Shown: positions 33,655-43,116, numbered from the stretch's first letter. The stretch is 64,000 bases of DNA from an uncultured Hyphomicrobiales bacterium (GCA_903847605.1 CAINED010000076.1:241634-305633); one strand, 5' to 3'. Numbers and translations are program-made. Notes: generated by a model from the letters alone, not told the origin.

Positions 33655-35826
33655 ATGGCTACGGTTGATTTGGCGGGCCTGCGCGTCGCAAAAGTTCTCG
33701 CCGATTTTGTCGAGACAGAAGCCGCGCCTGGAACTGGCATCGCATCTGCGGATTTCTGGGCCGGTTTTGCCGCCATCGTCCGCGATCTCGCGCCGAGGAA
33801 TGCAGCGCTTCTGAAGGCCCGTGACGACATGCAGGCGAAAATCGACGCCTGGCATCGGGACAACAGGGGCAAGCCGCTCGATACGGCGGCCTACAACAGG
33901 TTTCTGCGCGAGATCGGTTACTGGCTCGATGCGCCCGCAAGCTTCCAGATTGCGACAGCCAATGTCGATCCGGAAATTGCGACCATTGCCGGCCCGCAAC
34001 TCGTCGTGCCGGTGTCCAATGCGCGCTATGCGCTGAATGCGGCCAACGCCCGCTGGGGCTCCCTCTACGATGCGCTTTACGGCACCGACGCCATTTCGAA
34101 CGAAGGCGGCGCGGAAGCGGGCAAGGGCTATAATCCCGCGCGCGGCGCGAAGGTGATCGCGAAAGCACGCGAAGTGCTCGACAGCATCGCGCCGCTGTTC
34201 ATCGGCAGCCACAAGGAAGCGACCGGCTATCGCGTCGAAGACGGCGAACTCGTCATCGTCGTTCACAACGGCAGCACGACGGCGCTGAAGGATCCCGCGA
34301 AATTCGTCGGCTATCTTGGCGATGCCGCAGCGCCATCGTCCATCGTTTTGCGCAATAACGGCCTGCATGCGGAAATCGTCATCGACCGCAGCCATCCCAT
34401 CGGTAAGACCGATGCGGCTGGCGTCGCCGACGTCGTCATGGAATCCGCGCTTACGACCATCATGGACATGGAAGACAGCGTCGCCTCGGTCGATGCCGAC
34501 GACAAGGTGGTGAACTATCGCAACTGGCTCGGCCTGATGCAGGGCACGCTTTCCGCCAATCTCGAAAAGGGCGGCAAGACAATAGAGCGCAAGCTCAATG
34601 CAGACCGCAAGTTCACGAAGCCTGCTGGCGGCGATCTCTGGCTTTCCGGCCGTAGTTTGATGTTGGTGCGCAACGTCGGCCATCACATGTTCACCGACGC
34701 CGTGCTCGACAGCGCCGGCAAGGAAATTCCCGAGAACCTGCTCGACGGCGCGATCGCCGGCCTCATCGCGATCCACGATCTCAAGAGCAAGGGTCCGATA
34801 AAGAACAGCCGCAAGGGCTCGGTCTATATCGTCAAGCCGAAGATGCACGGCCCGCAGGAAGTCGCTTTCGCCAACGAAGTCTTCGGCCGCATCGAGGACA
34901 TGCTGTCACTGCCGCGCAATACGCTGAAGATGGGCATCATGGACGAGGAGCGCCGCACGTCCATCAACCTTGCCGCCTGCATCAACGCGGCGGGCGAACG
35001 CGTTGTCTTTATCAACACCGGTTTCCTCGACCGCACAGGCGACGAAATCCATACATCCATGGAAGCAGGTCCCTTCATCCGTAAGAACGAGATGAAGAAC
35101 ATGCAATGGATCAAGGCCTATGAAGACAATAACGTCGATGTCGGCATGGCCTGCGGCCTCACCGGCAAGGCGCAGATCGGCAAGGGCATGTGGGCGATGC
35201 CCGACCGCATGGCCGACATGATCGCGCAGAAGATCGGGCATCCGAAATCAGGCGCGAACACGGCGTGGGTGCCTTCGCCGACGGCCGCGACGCTGCACGC
35301 GCTTCATTATCACGAGGTCAATGTTTTCGACCGCCAGAAGGAGCTGAAGAGCCGCACCCCCGCGAAGGTTGAGGACATTCTCACCATCCCGCTCGCGCAG
35401 TCGAACTTCGCGCCGGATGCGGTGCGCGAGGAAATCGACAATAACGTGCAGGGCATCCTCGGCTATGTCGTGCGCTGGATCGACCAGGGCGTCGGCTGCT
35501 CCAAGGTGCCCGACATTCATGACGTCGGCCTGATGGAAGACCGCGCGACCTTGCGCATCTCCTCGCAGCATATCGCCAACTGGTTGCATCACGGCATCGT
35601 CACGGAAGCCCAGGTGATGGAAGCGATGAAGCGCATGGCGCTGGTGGTTGACCGTCAGAACTCAGGCGATCCGCTTTATACGCCGATGGCCCCTGCCTTC
35701 GATGGCGTCGCCTTCAAGGCGGCCTGTGATCTTGTGTTCAAGGGGCGCGAGCAGCCCAACGGTTATACCGAATTCATCCTGCACGCGCGTCGCCGCGAGG
35801 CCAAGGCCACGCAGTCGAAGGCGTAA
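33655..35826 (+). CDS. glcB: Malate synthase G
   Basis: A 723-residue malate synthase G that condenses glyoxylate and acetyl-CoA to malate. Length and order of motifs fit the G isoform: [36 protein letters not shown] (metal-binding acidic region), [19 protein letters not shown], and [18 protein letters not shown] with the catalytic Asp/Glu, then [22 protein letters not shown] 33655 has GCGGAG upstream. Next to ureide genes its likely job is to use the glyoxylate released from allantoate. Confidence 0.97.
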   Translation: MATVDLAGLRVAKVLADFVETEAAPGTGIASADFWAGFAAIVRDLAPRNAALLKARDDMQAKIDAWHRDNRGKPLDTAAYNRFLREIGYWLDAPASFQIATANVDPEIATIAGPQLVVPVSNARYALNAANARWGSLYDALYGTDAISNEGGAEAGKGYNPARGAKVIAKAREVLDSIAPLFIGSHKEATGYRVEDGELVIVVHNGSTTALKDPAKFVGYLGDAAAPSSIVLRNNGLHAEIVIDRSHPIGKTDAAGVADVVMESALTTIMDMEDSVASVDADDKVVNYRNWLGLMQGTLSANLEKGGKTIERKLNADRKFTKPAGGDLWLSGRSLMLVRNVGHHMFTDAVLDSAGKEIPENLLDGAIAGLIAIHDLKSKGPIKNSRKGSVYIVKPKMHGPQEVAFANEVFGRIEDMLSLPRNTLKMGIMDEERRTSINLAACINAAGERVVFINTGFLDRTGDEIHTSMEAGPFIRKNEMKNMQWIKAYEDNNVDVGMACGLTGKAQIGKGMWAMPDRMADMIAQKIGHPKSGANTAWVPSPTAATLHALHYHEVNVFDRQKELKSRTPAKVEDILTIPLAQSNFAPDAVREEIDNNVQGILGYVVRWIDQGVGCSKVPDIHDVGLMEDRATLRISSQHIANWLHHGIVTEAQVMEAMKRMALVVDRQNSGDPLYTPMAPAFDGVAFKAACDLVFKGREQPNGYTEFILHARRREAKATQSKA

Positions 35827-35843
35827 TGAAAAGACGAGCGCGG

Positions 35844-36950
35844 TTAATCCGCAAAGACCACGGTCTTGCGCCCGTTGACCAGCACGCGATCCTCGAGATG
35901 GTAACGTAGCGCGCGCGCCAGCACGCGGCGCTCGATATCGCGCCCCTTGCGCACGAGATCCTCCGGCGTATCGCGATGGGTGATGCGCTCGACGTCCTGT
36001 TCGATGATCGGGCCTTCGTCGAGGTCGGCGGTAACATAATGCGCCGTCGCGCCGATCAGCTTCACGCCGCGCGTATGCGCCTGCGTATAGGGGCTTGCGC
36101 CCTTGAATCCCGGCAGGAAGGAATGATGGATGTTGATGGCGCGGCCCGCGAGTTTGGCGGTCAGCCCATCGGACAAAATCTGCATGTAGCGGGCGAGCAC
36201 GACGACTTCCGCGCCGGATTCGCGGATCAGCGCCCAGAGCTGCGCCTCCTGCTCCATCTTGGTTTCCTTGGTGACGGGCAGGTAGTGAAATTCGATGCCG
36301 GTCAGGTCGAGGCCGCCATAAGTCTCGCGCGGATAGTTGGAGATGACGCCGGCGACATCCATGGGCATTTCGCCGAGCCGCCAGCGATAGAGCAGATCCT
36401 GCAGGCAGTGGTCGAAGCGCGAGACGAGGATCATCGTCTTCTTGCGGTCGGACTTCGCGCGCAGTGTCCAGTTCATCTGGAAATTGCCGGCGACGCTGGC
36501 AAATCCCTCGCGCAAATCCTTCGTCTCACCTTCCTGCGCATCGAAGACGACCCGCATGAAGAAGCGATCCGTCGTCACGTCGTCGAACTGCTGGGCGTCG
36601 AGAATGTTGCAGCCCTTGTTGAAGAGGTGCGTCGTGACGGCGGCGACGATTCCCGGCCGGTCGGCGCAGGAAAGCGTGAGAACATATTGAGCTGTCGGCA
36701 TGAGGGAGGTTCCGGCAAGGGCTGTAGCTGGCGCGAAAACGGTGGGCTCCTCGCCGGTCAGCAGCCAGGAGGCGCTGACGCCGAAAGCTTTGGCATAGGC
36801 CCTGGCTGCTTCCGGGTCGAAGCGGTTCTGGCCGTTTTCGTGGGCGGAATAGGTCGAGACAGACCAGCTGAAACGCAAGGCTGCGGCCCGGGCGGATTTG
36901 AACCCTGCCTTGCCGCGCGCCGATTTCAACCTGTCCTGCATCTCGTCCAT
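35844..36950 (-). CDS. purU: Formyltetrahydrofolate deformylase with N-terminal HTH domain
   Basis: PurU hydrolyses 10-formyl-THF to formate and THF. The C-terminal 285 residues (from MPTAQYVLT) match it fully: an ACT domain ([28 protein letters not shown]), then the formyltransferase fold with [28 protein letters not shown] and [21 protein letters not shown]. The first 83 residues are an XRE-type helix-turn-helix ([20 protein letters not shown] ... [17 protein letters not shown]) in the same frame with no stop between. ATG 36950 has AAGGGA upstream, while the internal PurU Met has a poor site. The fusion is unusual. The substrate link to glyoxylate/glycine metabolism fits its neighbours. Confidence 0.9.
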   Translation of the reverse strand: MDEMQDRLKSARGKAGFKSARAAALRFSWSVSTYSAHENGQNRFDPEAARAYAKAFGVSASWLLTGEEPTVFAPATALAGTSLMPTAQYVLTLSCADRPGIVAAVTTHLFNKGCNILDAQQFDDVTTDRFFMRVVFDAQEGETKDLREGFASVAGNFQMNWTLRAKSDRKKTMILVSRFDHCLQDLLYRWRLGEMPMDVAGVISNYPRETYGGLDLTGIEFHYLPVTKETKMEQEAQLWALIRESGAEVVVLARYMQILSDGLTAKLAGRAINIHHSFLPGFKGASPYTQAHTRGVKLIGATAHYVTADLDEGPIIEQDVERITHRDTPEDLVRKGRDIERRVLARALRYHLEDRVLVNGRKTVVFAD

Positions 36951-36973
36951 GGCGTCCCTTGCCATGGAAAATA

Positions 36974-36997
36974 TACATAAATCATGTTCATTATGTA
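36974..36997 (-). promoter_or_regulatory. Inverted repeat upstream of HTH-purU
   Basis: TACATAA (36974-36980), ten bases, TTATGTA (36991-36997), starting 24 bp upstream of the ATG in a strongly AT-rich patch. The position and symmetry suit autoregulation by the fused HTH domain. Confidence 0.5.
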
Positions 36998-37003
36998 AAC
37001 ATG

Positions 37004-37411
37004 TCAGCGGATGCGCGTACCCGGAGGACATTTCACCCAATAATAGGCTTTCCCCCGGTCCAGCCGGACTTCGAGGCGGCCGTCGGGAAGCAAGCGCAGG
37101 GCGACATGGTATCGGCCGGGTGTCGGCTTGCCCTCGCCTTCTTCGGCCAGCGTTGCCCGGCCGCTGTAGGTGTCGCCATTGCGTTGCCAGTTTCTTACGC
37201 CGCGATAGGAAACGTACTGGGAAACGCCATCCTTCTCGACCTCGAGCCGGTTCTCCGATTCGATCGGCTCGCCCTTGCAGGCCTCTGCGTCCGAGCCCCA
37301 GACGGCGATCATTGCTGCTGGCGGTGTCACTTTGCTCTTCTTCTGCTGGGCGGTGGCGGACACGGCGAGCAGGGGCGGCAACAAAGCGAGAAGAAAGAGA
37401 CGGGCCTTCAT
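37004..37411 (-). CDS. Exported protein, unknown
   Basis: A 135-residue protein with a signal peptide ([23 protein letters not shown], cleavage near residue 22). The small mature domain has one Cys pair (EACKGEPI and VKCPPGT) likely to form a disulfide, and predicted beta structure. The family is not recognised. ATG 37411 has GGAG 7 nt upstream. It is divergent from another small exported protein, sharing a 117-bp promoter region that holds the palindrome at 37461. Confidence 0.75.
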   Translation of the reverse strand: MKARLFLLALLPPLLAVSATAQQKKSKVTPPAAMIAVWGSDAEACKGEPIESENRLEVEKDGVSQYVSYRGVRNWQRNGDTYSGRATLAEEGEGKPTPGRYHVALRLLPDGRLEVRLDRGKAYYWVKCPPGTRIR

Positions 37412-37460
37412 GGGCAAACTCCGTTATCACTGCTCCATCGCGCGCCATGGGCCGCATGTG

Positions 37461-37476
37461 TGTGCGCCAGCGCACA
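37461..37476. promoter_or_regulatory. Perfect 16-bp palindrome TGTGCGC-N2-GCGCACA (second copy)
   Basis: TGTGCGC (37461-37467), CA, GCGCACA (37470-37476), midway between two divergent genes for small exported proteins. It is identical in its 14 fixed bases to 17330-17345. Confidence 0.45.
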
Positions 37477-37528
37477 TTCTTGCCTGCCGGCCGCCCCTAT
37501 TTCGAACGCCCGTTTGGAGAGAGGCCAG

Positions 37529-37876
37529 ATGTCCATGATTTCCAGGTTTTCGCTCGCAGTCCTCGCGCTGTCGTTAGGAATGCTTGCGCCGCAAGTCGCG
37601 TCGGCGCGCTACACGTGCGCCGTGAAACCGACGAAGGATGGCTTCGTCGCGCTACGCGAGGGCGCAACGCCGAGCGCCAAACTGATCGCACGTATGAAGA
37701 AGGGCGAACTTATCGGGCTTCTGCATCCGCCGGATTACGAAAAGCTGATCCGCAAGGGCAACTGGATCTACGTCACCTATCATGCAGGCGTGCAATTCGG
37801 GAAAGCCCACTTGTCCAACACCGACAATGGCGTGTCCGGCTGGGTCAACAACAGTCTGCTGGACTGCCACGAGTGA
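37529..37876 (+). CDS. Exported SH3-like domain protein
   Basis: A 115-residue exported protein with a signal peptide (MSMISRFSLAVLALSLGMLAPQVASA, cleavage near residue 26). The mature part looks like a bacterial SH3 domain (FVALREGATPSAKLIARMKKGELIGLLHP ... GNWIYVTYH ... VSGWVNNSLLDC). Such domains bind peptidoglycan or ions. Two cysteines (YTCAVKP, LLDCHE) near the ends could pair. GAGAGAGG precedes ATG 37529. Confidence 0.8.
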   Translation: MSMISRFSLAVLALSLGMLAPQVASARYTCAVKPTKDGFVALREGATPSAKLIARMKKGELIGLLHPPDYEKLIRKGNWIYVTYHAGVQFGKAHLSNTDNGVSGWVNNSLLDCHE

Positions 37877-37940
37877 TCGCCTGTCGAATCGCTCCAACAT
37901 TTAAATCTGGCGCAACTTTTCGCGCTCAACCGCTACGCAC

Positions 37941-39485
37941 TTGAGCGCCCGTGGCGACAGCGCCTATGCTGCAAAAGGTCGAGCGCTGGCGGAACGTGTG
38001 CAGGACGGAACTTACGATCTTCTCATCGCCGGAGGCGGCATCAATGGCGCGGGCATCGCGCGAGACGCCGCGGGGCGCGGCCTCAAAGTCGCGCTCGCGG
38101 AAATGGGCGATCTGGCGCAGGGCACGTCGTCGGCTTCCACCAAACTGATCCACGGCGGCCTGCGCTATCTCGAACACTATGCCTTCCGTCTCGTGCGGGA
38201 AGCGCTCGCCGAGCGGGAAGTCATGCTGCGCATTGCGCCGCATATCGTCCGTCCCATGCGTTTCGTATTGCCGCATGCGCCGGGCATGCGGCCCGCGTGG
38301 ATGCTGCGAATTGGCTTGTTTCTCTACGATCGCCTCGGAGGCGCGAGCTCCCTGCCGGGCGCCCGCTCCCTCGACCTGCGTGGCGATGCTGCAGGCGTTC
38401 CCCTGAAAACCGAATTTCTGCGCGGCTACGAATATTCCGATTGCTGGGTCGACGATGCGCGCCTTGTCGTCCTGAACGCCATGGATGCGGCGGCGCGCGG
38501 AGCCGATATCATGGTGCGCACTAGAGTCGTCGGGGCGCGGCGGGACCATGATGTCTGGCGCGTCCTGTTGCGCGATGCGCAAGGTGAGCGGGAAGTTCGG
38601 GCGCGTGCGCTCGTCAATGCGACGGGAGCCTGGTCGCCTTCCTTCGCGCGCGAAGTTCTGCACGCCGGCGCGCCGCCGCGCACGCGCCTCGTGAAGGGCA
38701 GTCACATCGTCGTGCGAAAACTCTTCGATCACGACCGCTGCTATATCTTCCAGAATATCGATGGCCGCATCGTCTTCGCCATACCCTATGAAGACGATTT
38801 CACCCTGATTGGCACGACCGATCTCGATTATTCCGGCGATCCCTTGCAGGCCAGCGCGAGCGAAACGGAAATCTCCTACCTGCTCGACGCAGCCGCCCGT
38901 TATTTTTCGCATCCGCCGCAGCGCGATTCCACCGTCTGGTCCTTTGCCGGCGTTCGCGCGCTCTACGACGACGGCGCGCCCGCAGCCAAGGATGCGACGC
39001 GCGAATATGATCTGGCGCTCGATGAAGCCGGCCCTTTGCGGCTGGATATCTACGGCGGCAAGATCACGACCTATCGCAAGCTGGCGGAGGCCGCGCTTGA
39101 AAAGCTGCGCACCGCGTTTCCAATGATGTCTTCGCGATCGTGGACCGGCAGCGCGCCCTTGCCGGGCGGCGATTTTCCGGCTGGCGGACAGGTCGCGTTA
39201 CAGCACGATTTCGCGGCGCTTTATCCGTGGCTCGACGGGCGCATTCTCTCACGCATGATTCGCAGCTACGGCACGCTCACGGCGGATGTTCTCGGTGACG
39301 CAGCATGCGCCGCGGACCTGGGCGCGCATTTCGGCGCGGGTCTTTACGAGCGCGAGGTGCGCTGGTTGATCGAGCGCGAATGGGCCGGCACGGCTGAAGA
39401 CATTCTCTGGCGAAGAAGCAAGCTCGGGCTGCGGCTGGATGCGGCGCAACGCGAGGCGCTTGCGGCGTTCGTGGGCGGGCGATAG
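37941..39485 (+). CDS. glpD: Glycerol-3-phosphate dehydrogenase (FAD)
   Basis: A membrane-associated flavoenzyme of 514 residues oxidising glycerol-3-phosphate to dihydroxyacetone phosphate and feeding electrons to quinone. The FAD-binding motif is DLLIAGGGINGAGIARDAAGRGLKVAL, followed by the GlpD stretch GTSSASTKLIHGGLRYLEHYAFRLVREAL and IGTTDLDYSGDP. The C-terminal DIYGGKITTYRKLAEAAL region is typical. The frame begins at TTG 37941; an internal GTG (VQDGTYD) just before the FAD motif is an alternative. No glycerol transport genes are adjacent. A REP pair follows. Confidence 0.95.
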   Translation: MSARGDSAYAAKGRALAERVQDGTYDLLIAGGGINGAGIARDAAGRGLKVALAEMGDLAQGTSSASTKLIHGGLRYLEHYAFRLVREALAEREVMLRIAPHIVRPMRFVLPHAPGMRPAWMLRIGLFLYDRLGGASSLPGARSLDLRGDAAGVPLKTEFLRGYEYSDCWVDDARLVVLNAMDAAARGADIMVRTRVVGARRDHDVWRVLLRDAQGEREVRARALVNATGAWSPSFAREVLHAGAPPRTRLVKGSHIVVRKLFDHDRCYIFQNIDGRIVFAIPYEDDFTLIGTTDLDYSGDPLQASASETEISYLLDAAARYFSHPPQRDSTVWSFAGVRALYDDGAPAAKDATREYDLALDEAGPLRLDIYGGKITTYRKLAEAALEKLRTAFPMMSSRSWTGSAPLPGGDFPAGGQVALQHDFAALYPWLDGRILSRMIRSYGTLTADVLGDAACAADLGAHFGAGLYEREVRWLIEREWAGTAEDILWRRSKLGLRLDAAQREALAAFVGGR

Positions 39486-39503
39486 ACCTTTTGCAACGAG
39501 TGC

Positions 39504-39625
39504 GGGAAACCCTCGTGGTTCGAGACGCCTTGCTGCGCAAGGCTCCTCACCATGAGGGTTTCCCTTACCAAAGGCCCTCACCCTGAGGAACGTTGCGGAG
39601 CAACACGTCTCGAAGGGCGAGGGCC
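39504..39625. repeat. Paired inverted REP elements (REPIN-like)
   Basis: Two palindromes head to head. The first (39504-39564) has an 11-bp perfect outer stem GGGAAACCCTC / GAGGGTTTCCC and an inner hairpin GCCTTGC-TGC-GCAAGGC. The second (39573-39625) has outer GGCCCTC / GAGGGCC and inner GTTGC-GGA-GCAAC. Both carry the CCTCA...TGAGGA / TCGA core in opposite orientation. A second pair lies at 41982-42092. The first may double as a terminator for glpD. Confidence 0.75.
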
Positions 39626-39654
39626 GCGCGCGAATTCTTGCCCAAGGAGATCCC

Positions 39655-40860
39655 ATGCCCGAAGCTTTTCTCTGCACCGGCGCCCGTACGCCCGTTGGCC
39701 GCTACGGCGGCGCGCTGGCCTCCGTGCGGCCCGACGACCTTCTCGCCGAGGCCATCAAGGCGGCGCTGGCGCGCGCGCCCGGCCTGCCGGTCGAGGCCAT
39801 CGAGGAAGTCTTCGCTGGCTGCGCCAACCAGTCGGGCGAGGACAACCGCAATGTTGCGCGCATGGCCTTGCTGCTCGCCGGACTGCCGCTCGAAATTCCG
39901 GGCGTCACGCTGAACCGCCTCTGCGGCTCGGGCATGGATGCTGTCGGCACGGCGGCGCGCGCCGTGAAGTCGGGTGAGATCGACATCGCCATCGCCTGCG
40001 GCGTCGAGAGCATGTCGCGCGCGCCCTTCGTCATGGGCAAGGCGACGGAAGCCTTCGCGCGCAATCCCGAAATTTTCGACACGACGCTCGGCTGGCGCTT
40101 CATCAATCCGAAGATGAAGGCGCAATATGGCGTCGACGCCATGGGCGAGACGGCGGAGAATCTCGCGCAGGAACAGCAGATCTCGCGCGAGGACCAGGAT
40201 GCCTTTGCATTGCGTTCGCAGGCGCGCGCCGCGAAGGCAATGGCATTGGGACGCCTCGCGAAGGAAATCGCCGGCGTCGAGTTGAAGGACCGCAAGGGTA
40301 ATGTCACCGTGGTCGACCGCGATGAACATCCGCGCGAGACGACGATGGAAAAGCTTGGGCAATTGAAGGCGATCTTCCGCAAGGATGGTTCCGTCACAGC
40401 CGGCAATTCCTCGGGCATCAATGACGGCGCGGCTGCCGTCATCGTCGCATCGGCCAAGGCTGTCGAAAAATATGGCCTCCAGCCGCTCGCGCGCATTACC
40501 GGCCTTGCGACAGCCGGTGTGCCGCCGCGCATCATGGGTTTCGGCCCTGTGCCGGCGACGCAGAAACTGATGGCGCGGCAGGGCCTGAAGATCAGCGATT
40601 TCGACGTGCTCGAATTCAACGAAGCCTTCGCGGCGCAAGCGCTGGCCTGCACGCGTAATCTCGGCCTTGCCGACGATGCGGAGAACGTAAACCCGAATGG
40701 CGGAGCGATCGCCATCGGTCATCCCCTGGGCATGTCGGGCGTGCGCATCGCATTGACCGCCGCTATCGAGATGAACGAACGCAAGGCGAAGCGCGCGTTG
40801 GCGACGATGTGCATCGGCGTCGGCCAGGGCATTGCGATCAGTCTCGAAGCGGTGAAATGA
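39655..40860 (+). CDS. pcaF: Beta-ketoadipyl-CoA thiolase
   Basis: A 401-residue thiolase that cleaves 3-oxoadipyl-CoA to succinyl-CoA and acetyl-CoA at the end of aromatic ring degradation. The active-site Cys is in LNRLCGSGMDAVG (about residue 90). The PcaF-typical GWRFINPKMKAQYGVDAMGETAENLA stretch is present, as are the His of GGAIAIGHPLGMSGVR and the second Cys in TMCIGVGQGIA. General acetyl-CoA acyltransferase activity cannot be excluded, as no pca genes are adjacent. AAGGAGA precedes the ATG. Confidence 0.9.
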   Translation: MPEAFLCTGARTPVGRYGGALASVRPDDLLAEAIKAALARAPGLPVEAIEEVFAGCANQSGEDNRNVARMALLLAGLPLEIPGVTLNRLCGSGMDAVGTAARAVKSGEIDIAIACGVESMSRAPFVMGKATEAFARNPEIFDTTLGWRFINPKMKAQYGVDAMGETAENLAQEQQISREDQDAFALRSQARAAKAMALGRLAKEIAGVELKDRKGNVTVVDRDEHPRETTMEKLGQLKAIFRKDGSVTAGNSSGINDGAAAVIVASAKAVEKYGLQPLARITGLATAGVPPRIMGFGPVPATQKLMARQGLKISDFDVLEFNEAFAAQALACTRNLGLADDAENVNPNGGAIAIGHPLGMSGVRIALTAAIEMNERKAKRALATMCIGVGQGIAISLEAVK

Positions 40861-40867
40861 TTTGACG

Positions 40868-40952
40868 CTGTCATTCCCGCCGACGGGAAGAGCCGTGACA
40901 GTGTTGTCATTGGCGCTTTCCCGGGGCGATTGCGAAGCAATCGAACCCGGGA
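40868..40952. repeat. Two intergenic hairpins, dispersed-repeat type
   Basis: First hairpin: CTGTCA (40868-40873) with TGACAG (40896-40901), enclosing TTCCCG-CCGA-CGGGAA. Second: TCCCGGG (40919) with CCCGGGA (40946-40952), enclosing CGATTGC-GAA-GCAATCG. They fill the gap between the convergent pcaF and pirin genes. The composition matches a widespread alphaproteobacterial intergenic palindrome of a different family from the REP pairs nearby. It probably also ends transcription from both sides. Confidence 0.6.
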
Positions 40953-41032
40953 TCCAGACTCTGGACCCCGGATCGTCTTCGGCGTCCGGGGATGTGGAAC
41001 AATTCAAATGACTCGATGATTTCTTCGATGCG

Positions 41033-41959
41033 TCATGCCCGCCGCGCCGGCAGCGGGATGTATTCTTCCTCGTCGCCCGGCACTCTGGCCATTTCGCCGC
41101 GCTCCCATTTATCCGCGGCGGCCATGAGCGCGTCGCGGCTCGATGCGACGAAATTCCACCAGATGAAGCGCGGGCCGTCCATGCGCTCGCCGCCAAGCAG
41201 CAGCAACCGCGACGGCGTGTTGGCCCTGATGTCGACGGCAGCGCCCGGTTGCAGCACGATGAGGCGTCCAGCCTCGTAGTCGACGCCTTCGATGGCGATA
41301 GCGCCGGATGCGATATAGACAGCGCGCTCCTCATAGGCAGCATCAAGCGGCAACACTGCGCCTGCCTCGAGTTGCGCATCGGCGTAGAGGGTCGCGGTTG
41401 GCGTCGGCACTGCGGCTTTCGCGCCGTTCAACTCGCCGATGATCACGCGCAGGCTTTTGCCCTCGCCTTCAATCAAAGGCAGATCGTCGATGCCGTGATG
41501 TACGAAGCCGGGGTCTGTTTCCTCAAGTCTTTTCGGCAACGCCATCCATGTCTGGATGCCCCAGATTTTCGATCCCGCCGGACGCAATTCCGGCGGCGTG
41601 CGCTCGGAATGTACGATGCCCCGACCTGCCGTCATCAGATTGAGTTCACCGGGCTTGATCGGCAGCGCAGAGCCGAGCGAGTCCCGGTGAAAGATCTGGC
41701 CGCCGAAAAGATAAGTGACGGTCGAAAGCCCGATGTGGGGATGCGGGCGCACATCCATGCCTTTGCCTTGCAGGAATTCGCCCGGCCCCATTTCGTCGAA
41801 GAAGATGAAGGGACCGACCATTTGCCGCTGCGACGAAGGCAACGCGCGCCGTACTTTCATATCGCCGAGATCGGTGACGCGCGGCACGATGACATGCTCG
41901 ATCGCGGCGCGGGAGGTTGCGCCTTCACGGGCAGGGTCGGGCATATCGGGACGTGACAT
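41033..41959 (-). CDS. Pirin family protein
   Basis: A bicupin of 308 residues. The N-terminal cupin keeps the metal-binding pattern MDVRPHPHIGLSTVTYLFGG (two His), a later His in RDSLGS...GRGIVHSE and Glu residues. Bacterial pirins may have quercetinase-like dioxygenase activity or act as redox-sensitive regulators. The function here is open. ATG 41959 has GGAG 7 nt upstream; the frame extends 18 codons further left without a ribosome site. It lies between dispersed-repeat elements on both sides. Confidence 0.93.
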   Translation of the reverse strand: MSRPDMPDPAREGATSRAAIEHVIVPRVTDLGDMKVRRALPSSQRQMVGPFIFFDEMGPGEFLQGKGMDVRPHPHIGLSTVTYLFGGQIFHRDSLGSALPIKPGELNLMTAGRGIVHSERTPPELRPAGSKIWGIQTWMALPKRLEETDPGFVHHGIDDLPLIEGEGKSLRVIIGELNGAKAAVPTPTATLYADAQLEAGAVLPLDAAYEERAVYIASGAIAIEGVDYEAGRLIVLQPGAAVDIRANTPSRLLLLGGERMDGPRFIWWNFVASSRDALMAAADKWERGEMARVPGDEEEYIPLPARRA

Positions 41960-41981
41960 CGTGGACTCCGTGTCGTCGGCC

Positions 41982-42092
41982 GCCCTCGTGCTTGGATACG
42001 CCTTGCTGTGCAAGGCTACTCAGTATGAGGGCTGTCGGGAATGCCCCCTCATCCTGAGCAGCGAGCGAAGCTCGCGTATCGAAGGAGAGGGG
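41982..42092. repeat. Second paired inverted REP element (REPIN-like)
   Basis: The first half (41982-42032) has outer GCCCTC / GAGGGC and inner GCCTTGC-TGT-GCAAGGC; the second (42043-42092) has outer GCCCC / GGGGC and inner GCGAGC-GAA-GCTCGC. Orientation is head to head, as in the pair at 39504-39625, and the inner stems GCCTTGC / GCAAGGC are shared with that pair. It lies between the pirin and metallo-beta-lactamase-fold genes. Confidence 0.75.
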
Positions 42093-42137
42093 CTCGCGTT
42101 CAACGTAACCTACGCACTCCCATTCAAAAATCCAGCG

Positions 42138-43091
42138 TCAGCCTTGCAGCGCCGCCCACATTTCGCGATCGCGCTCCGCCGTCCAGATCACGGGATCGTC
42201 GATGCCGTTCGCCTCGTCGTAGGCGCGCGCGACATTGAAGGGCAGGCAATGTTCGTAGATGGCGAAGCTGGAATATTTCGGGTCCATTACCTCGCGCGTC
42301 GCAGCCATGTTCTCCTTGAGCGTGCGCCCCTTCGCGACAGACATTTCCGCGACGCCGTAGAGATCGGTGACAAAGGCCCGGGTCATGGCGATGGCTTCAT
42401 TGACTGTCGCATTGCCGACGAGCGCATCGCCACGGCCGGGCACGATGGCCTTCGGCTTGTACTCGCGGATATCGTCGAGTGTGACGGGCCATTCGCGCAG
42501 ATATGCATCGCCGCAATAACAGGCGGAGTGATATTCGATGAGATCGCCCGACAGCATGACCTCGCAATCGGGCACCCAGGCGACGATATCGCCTGATGTG
42601 TGGCCGGCGCCGAGATGCATGAGGCGAACCTCGCGCTTGCCGAGAAAGAGCGACATTTCAGATTCAAACGTCAGCGTCGGCCATGTGAGGCCCGGAATGC
42701 TCTGCGCATCCTGGAACAGGCGCGGGAAACGGCCATATTCGGAATCCCAATCCTGCTGCCCGCGCTCGCTGATGAGCCGCAGGGTTTCGTCGGACGAAAC
42801 AACTCCGGCGCCGGGATAACCGGAAGCGCCGAGCACGCGAACCGCGTGATAATGCGACAGCACGACATATTTGATCGGCTTGTCGGTGACCTGCTTGACG
42901 CGCTCGACGACCTTGTGCGCCATCGCCGGCGTCGCCTGCGCATCCATCACGATGCAGCCGTCATCGCCGACGATAATGCCGGAGTTCGGATCGCCCTCGG
43001 CCGTGTAGGCAAATATGCCGCTGCCGATTTCCGAAAACGTCACCTTTTTTTCGGTTGTGTCGCCGGTCGAAGCAAAAGCCTTTTCGTTCAT
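42138..43091 (-). CDS. Metallo-beta-lactamase fold protein with altered HxHxDH motif
   Basis: A 317-residue MBL-fold protein. It keeps GAGHTSGDIVAW (His) and the bridging Asp in VMLSGDLIEYHS, but where the fold normally has His-x-His-x-Asp-His it reads SHYHAVRV, so Asp and the third His are replaced by Val and Arg. It may use one metal, or have lost zinc hydrolysis. The order of segments is like the SoxH/quinoprotein-associated MBL group. It stands next to the MarR/hmgA cluster, so a role in aromatic catabolism is possible. Confidence 0.85.
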   Translation of the reverse strand: MNEKAFASTGDTTEKKVTFSEIGSGIFAYTAEGDPNSGIIVGDDGCIVMDAQATPAMAHKVVERVKQVTDKPIKYVVLSHYHAVRVLGASGYPGAGVVSSDETLRLISERGQQDWDSEYGRFPRLFQDAQSIPGLTWPTLTFESEMSLFLGKREVRLMHLGAGHTSGDIVAWVPDCEVMLSGDLIEYHSACYCGDAYLREWPVTLDDIREYKPKAIVPGRGDALVGNATVNEAIAMTRAFVTDLYGVAEMSVAKGRTLKENMAATREVMDPKYSSFAIYEHCLPFNVARAYDEANGIDDPVIWTAERDREMWAALQG

Positions 43092-43116
43092 GTCATTCCC
43101 TTCCGTTGTCCCGATA

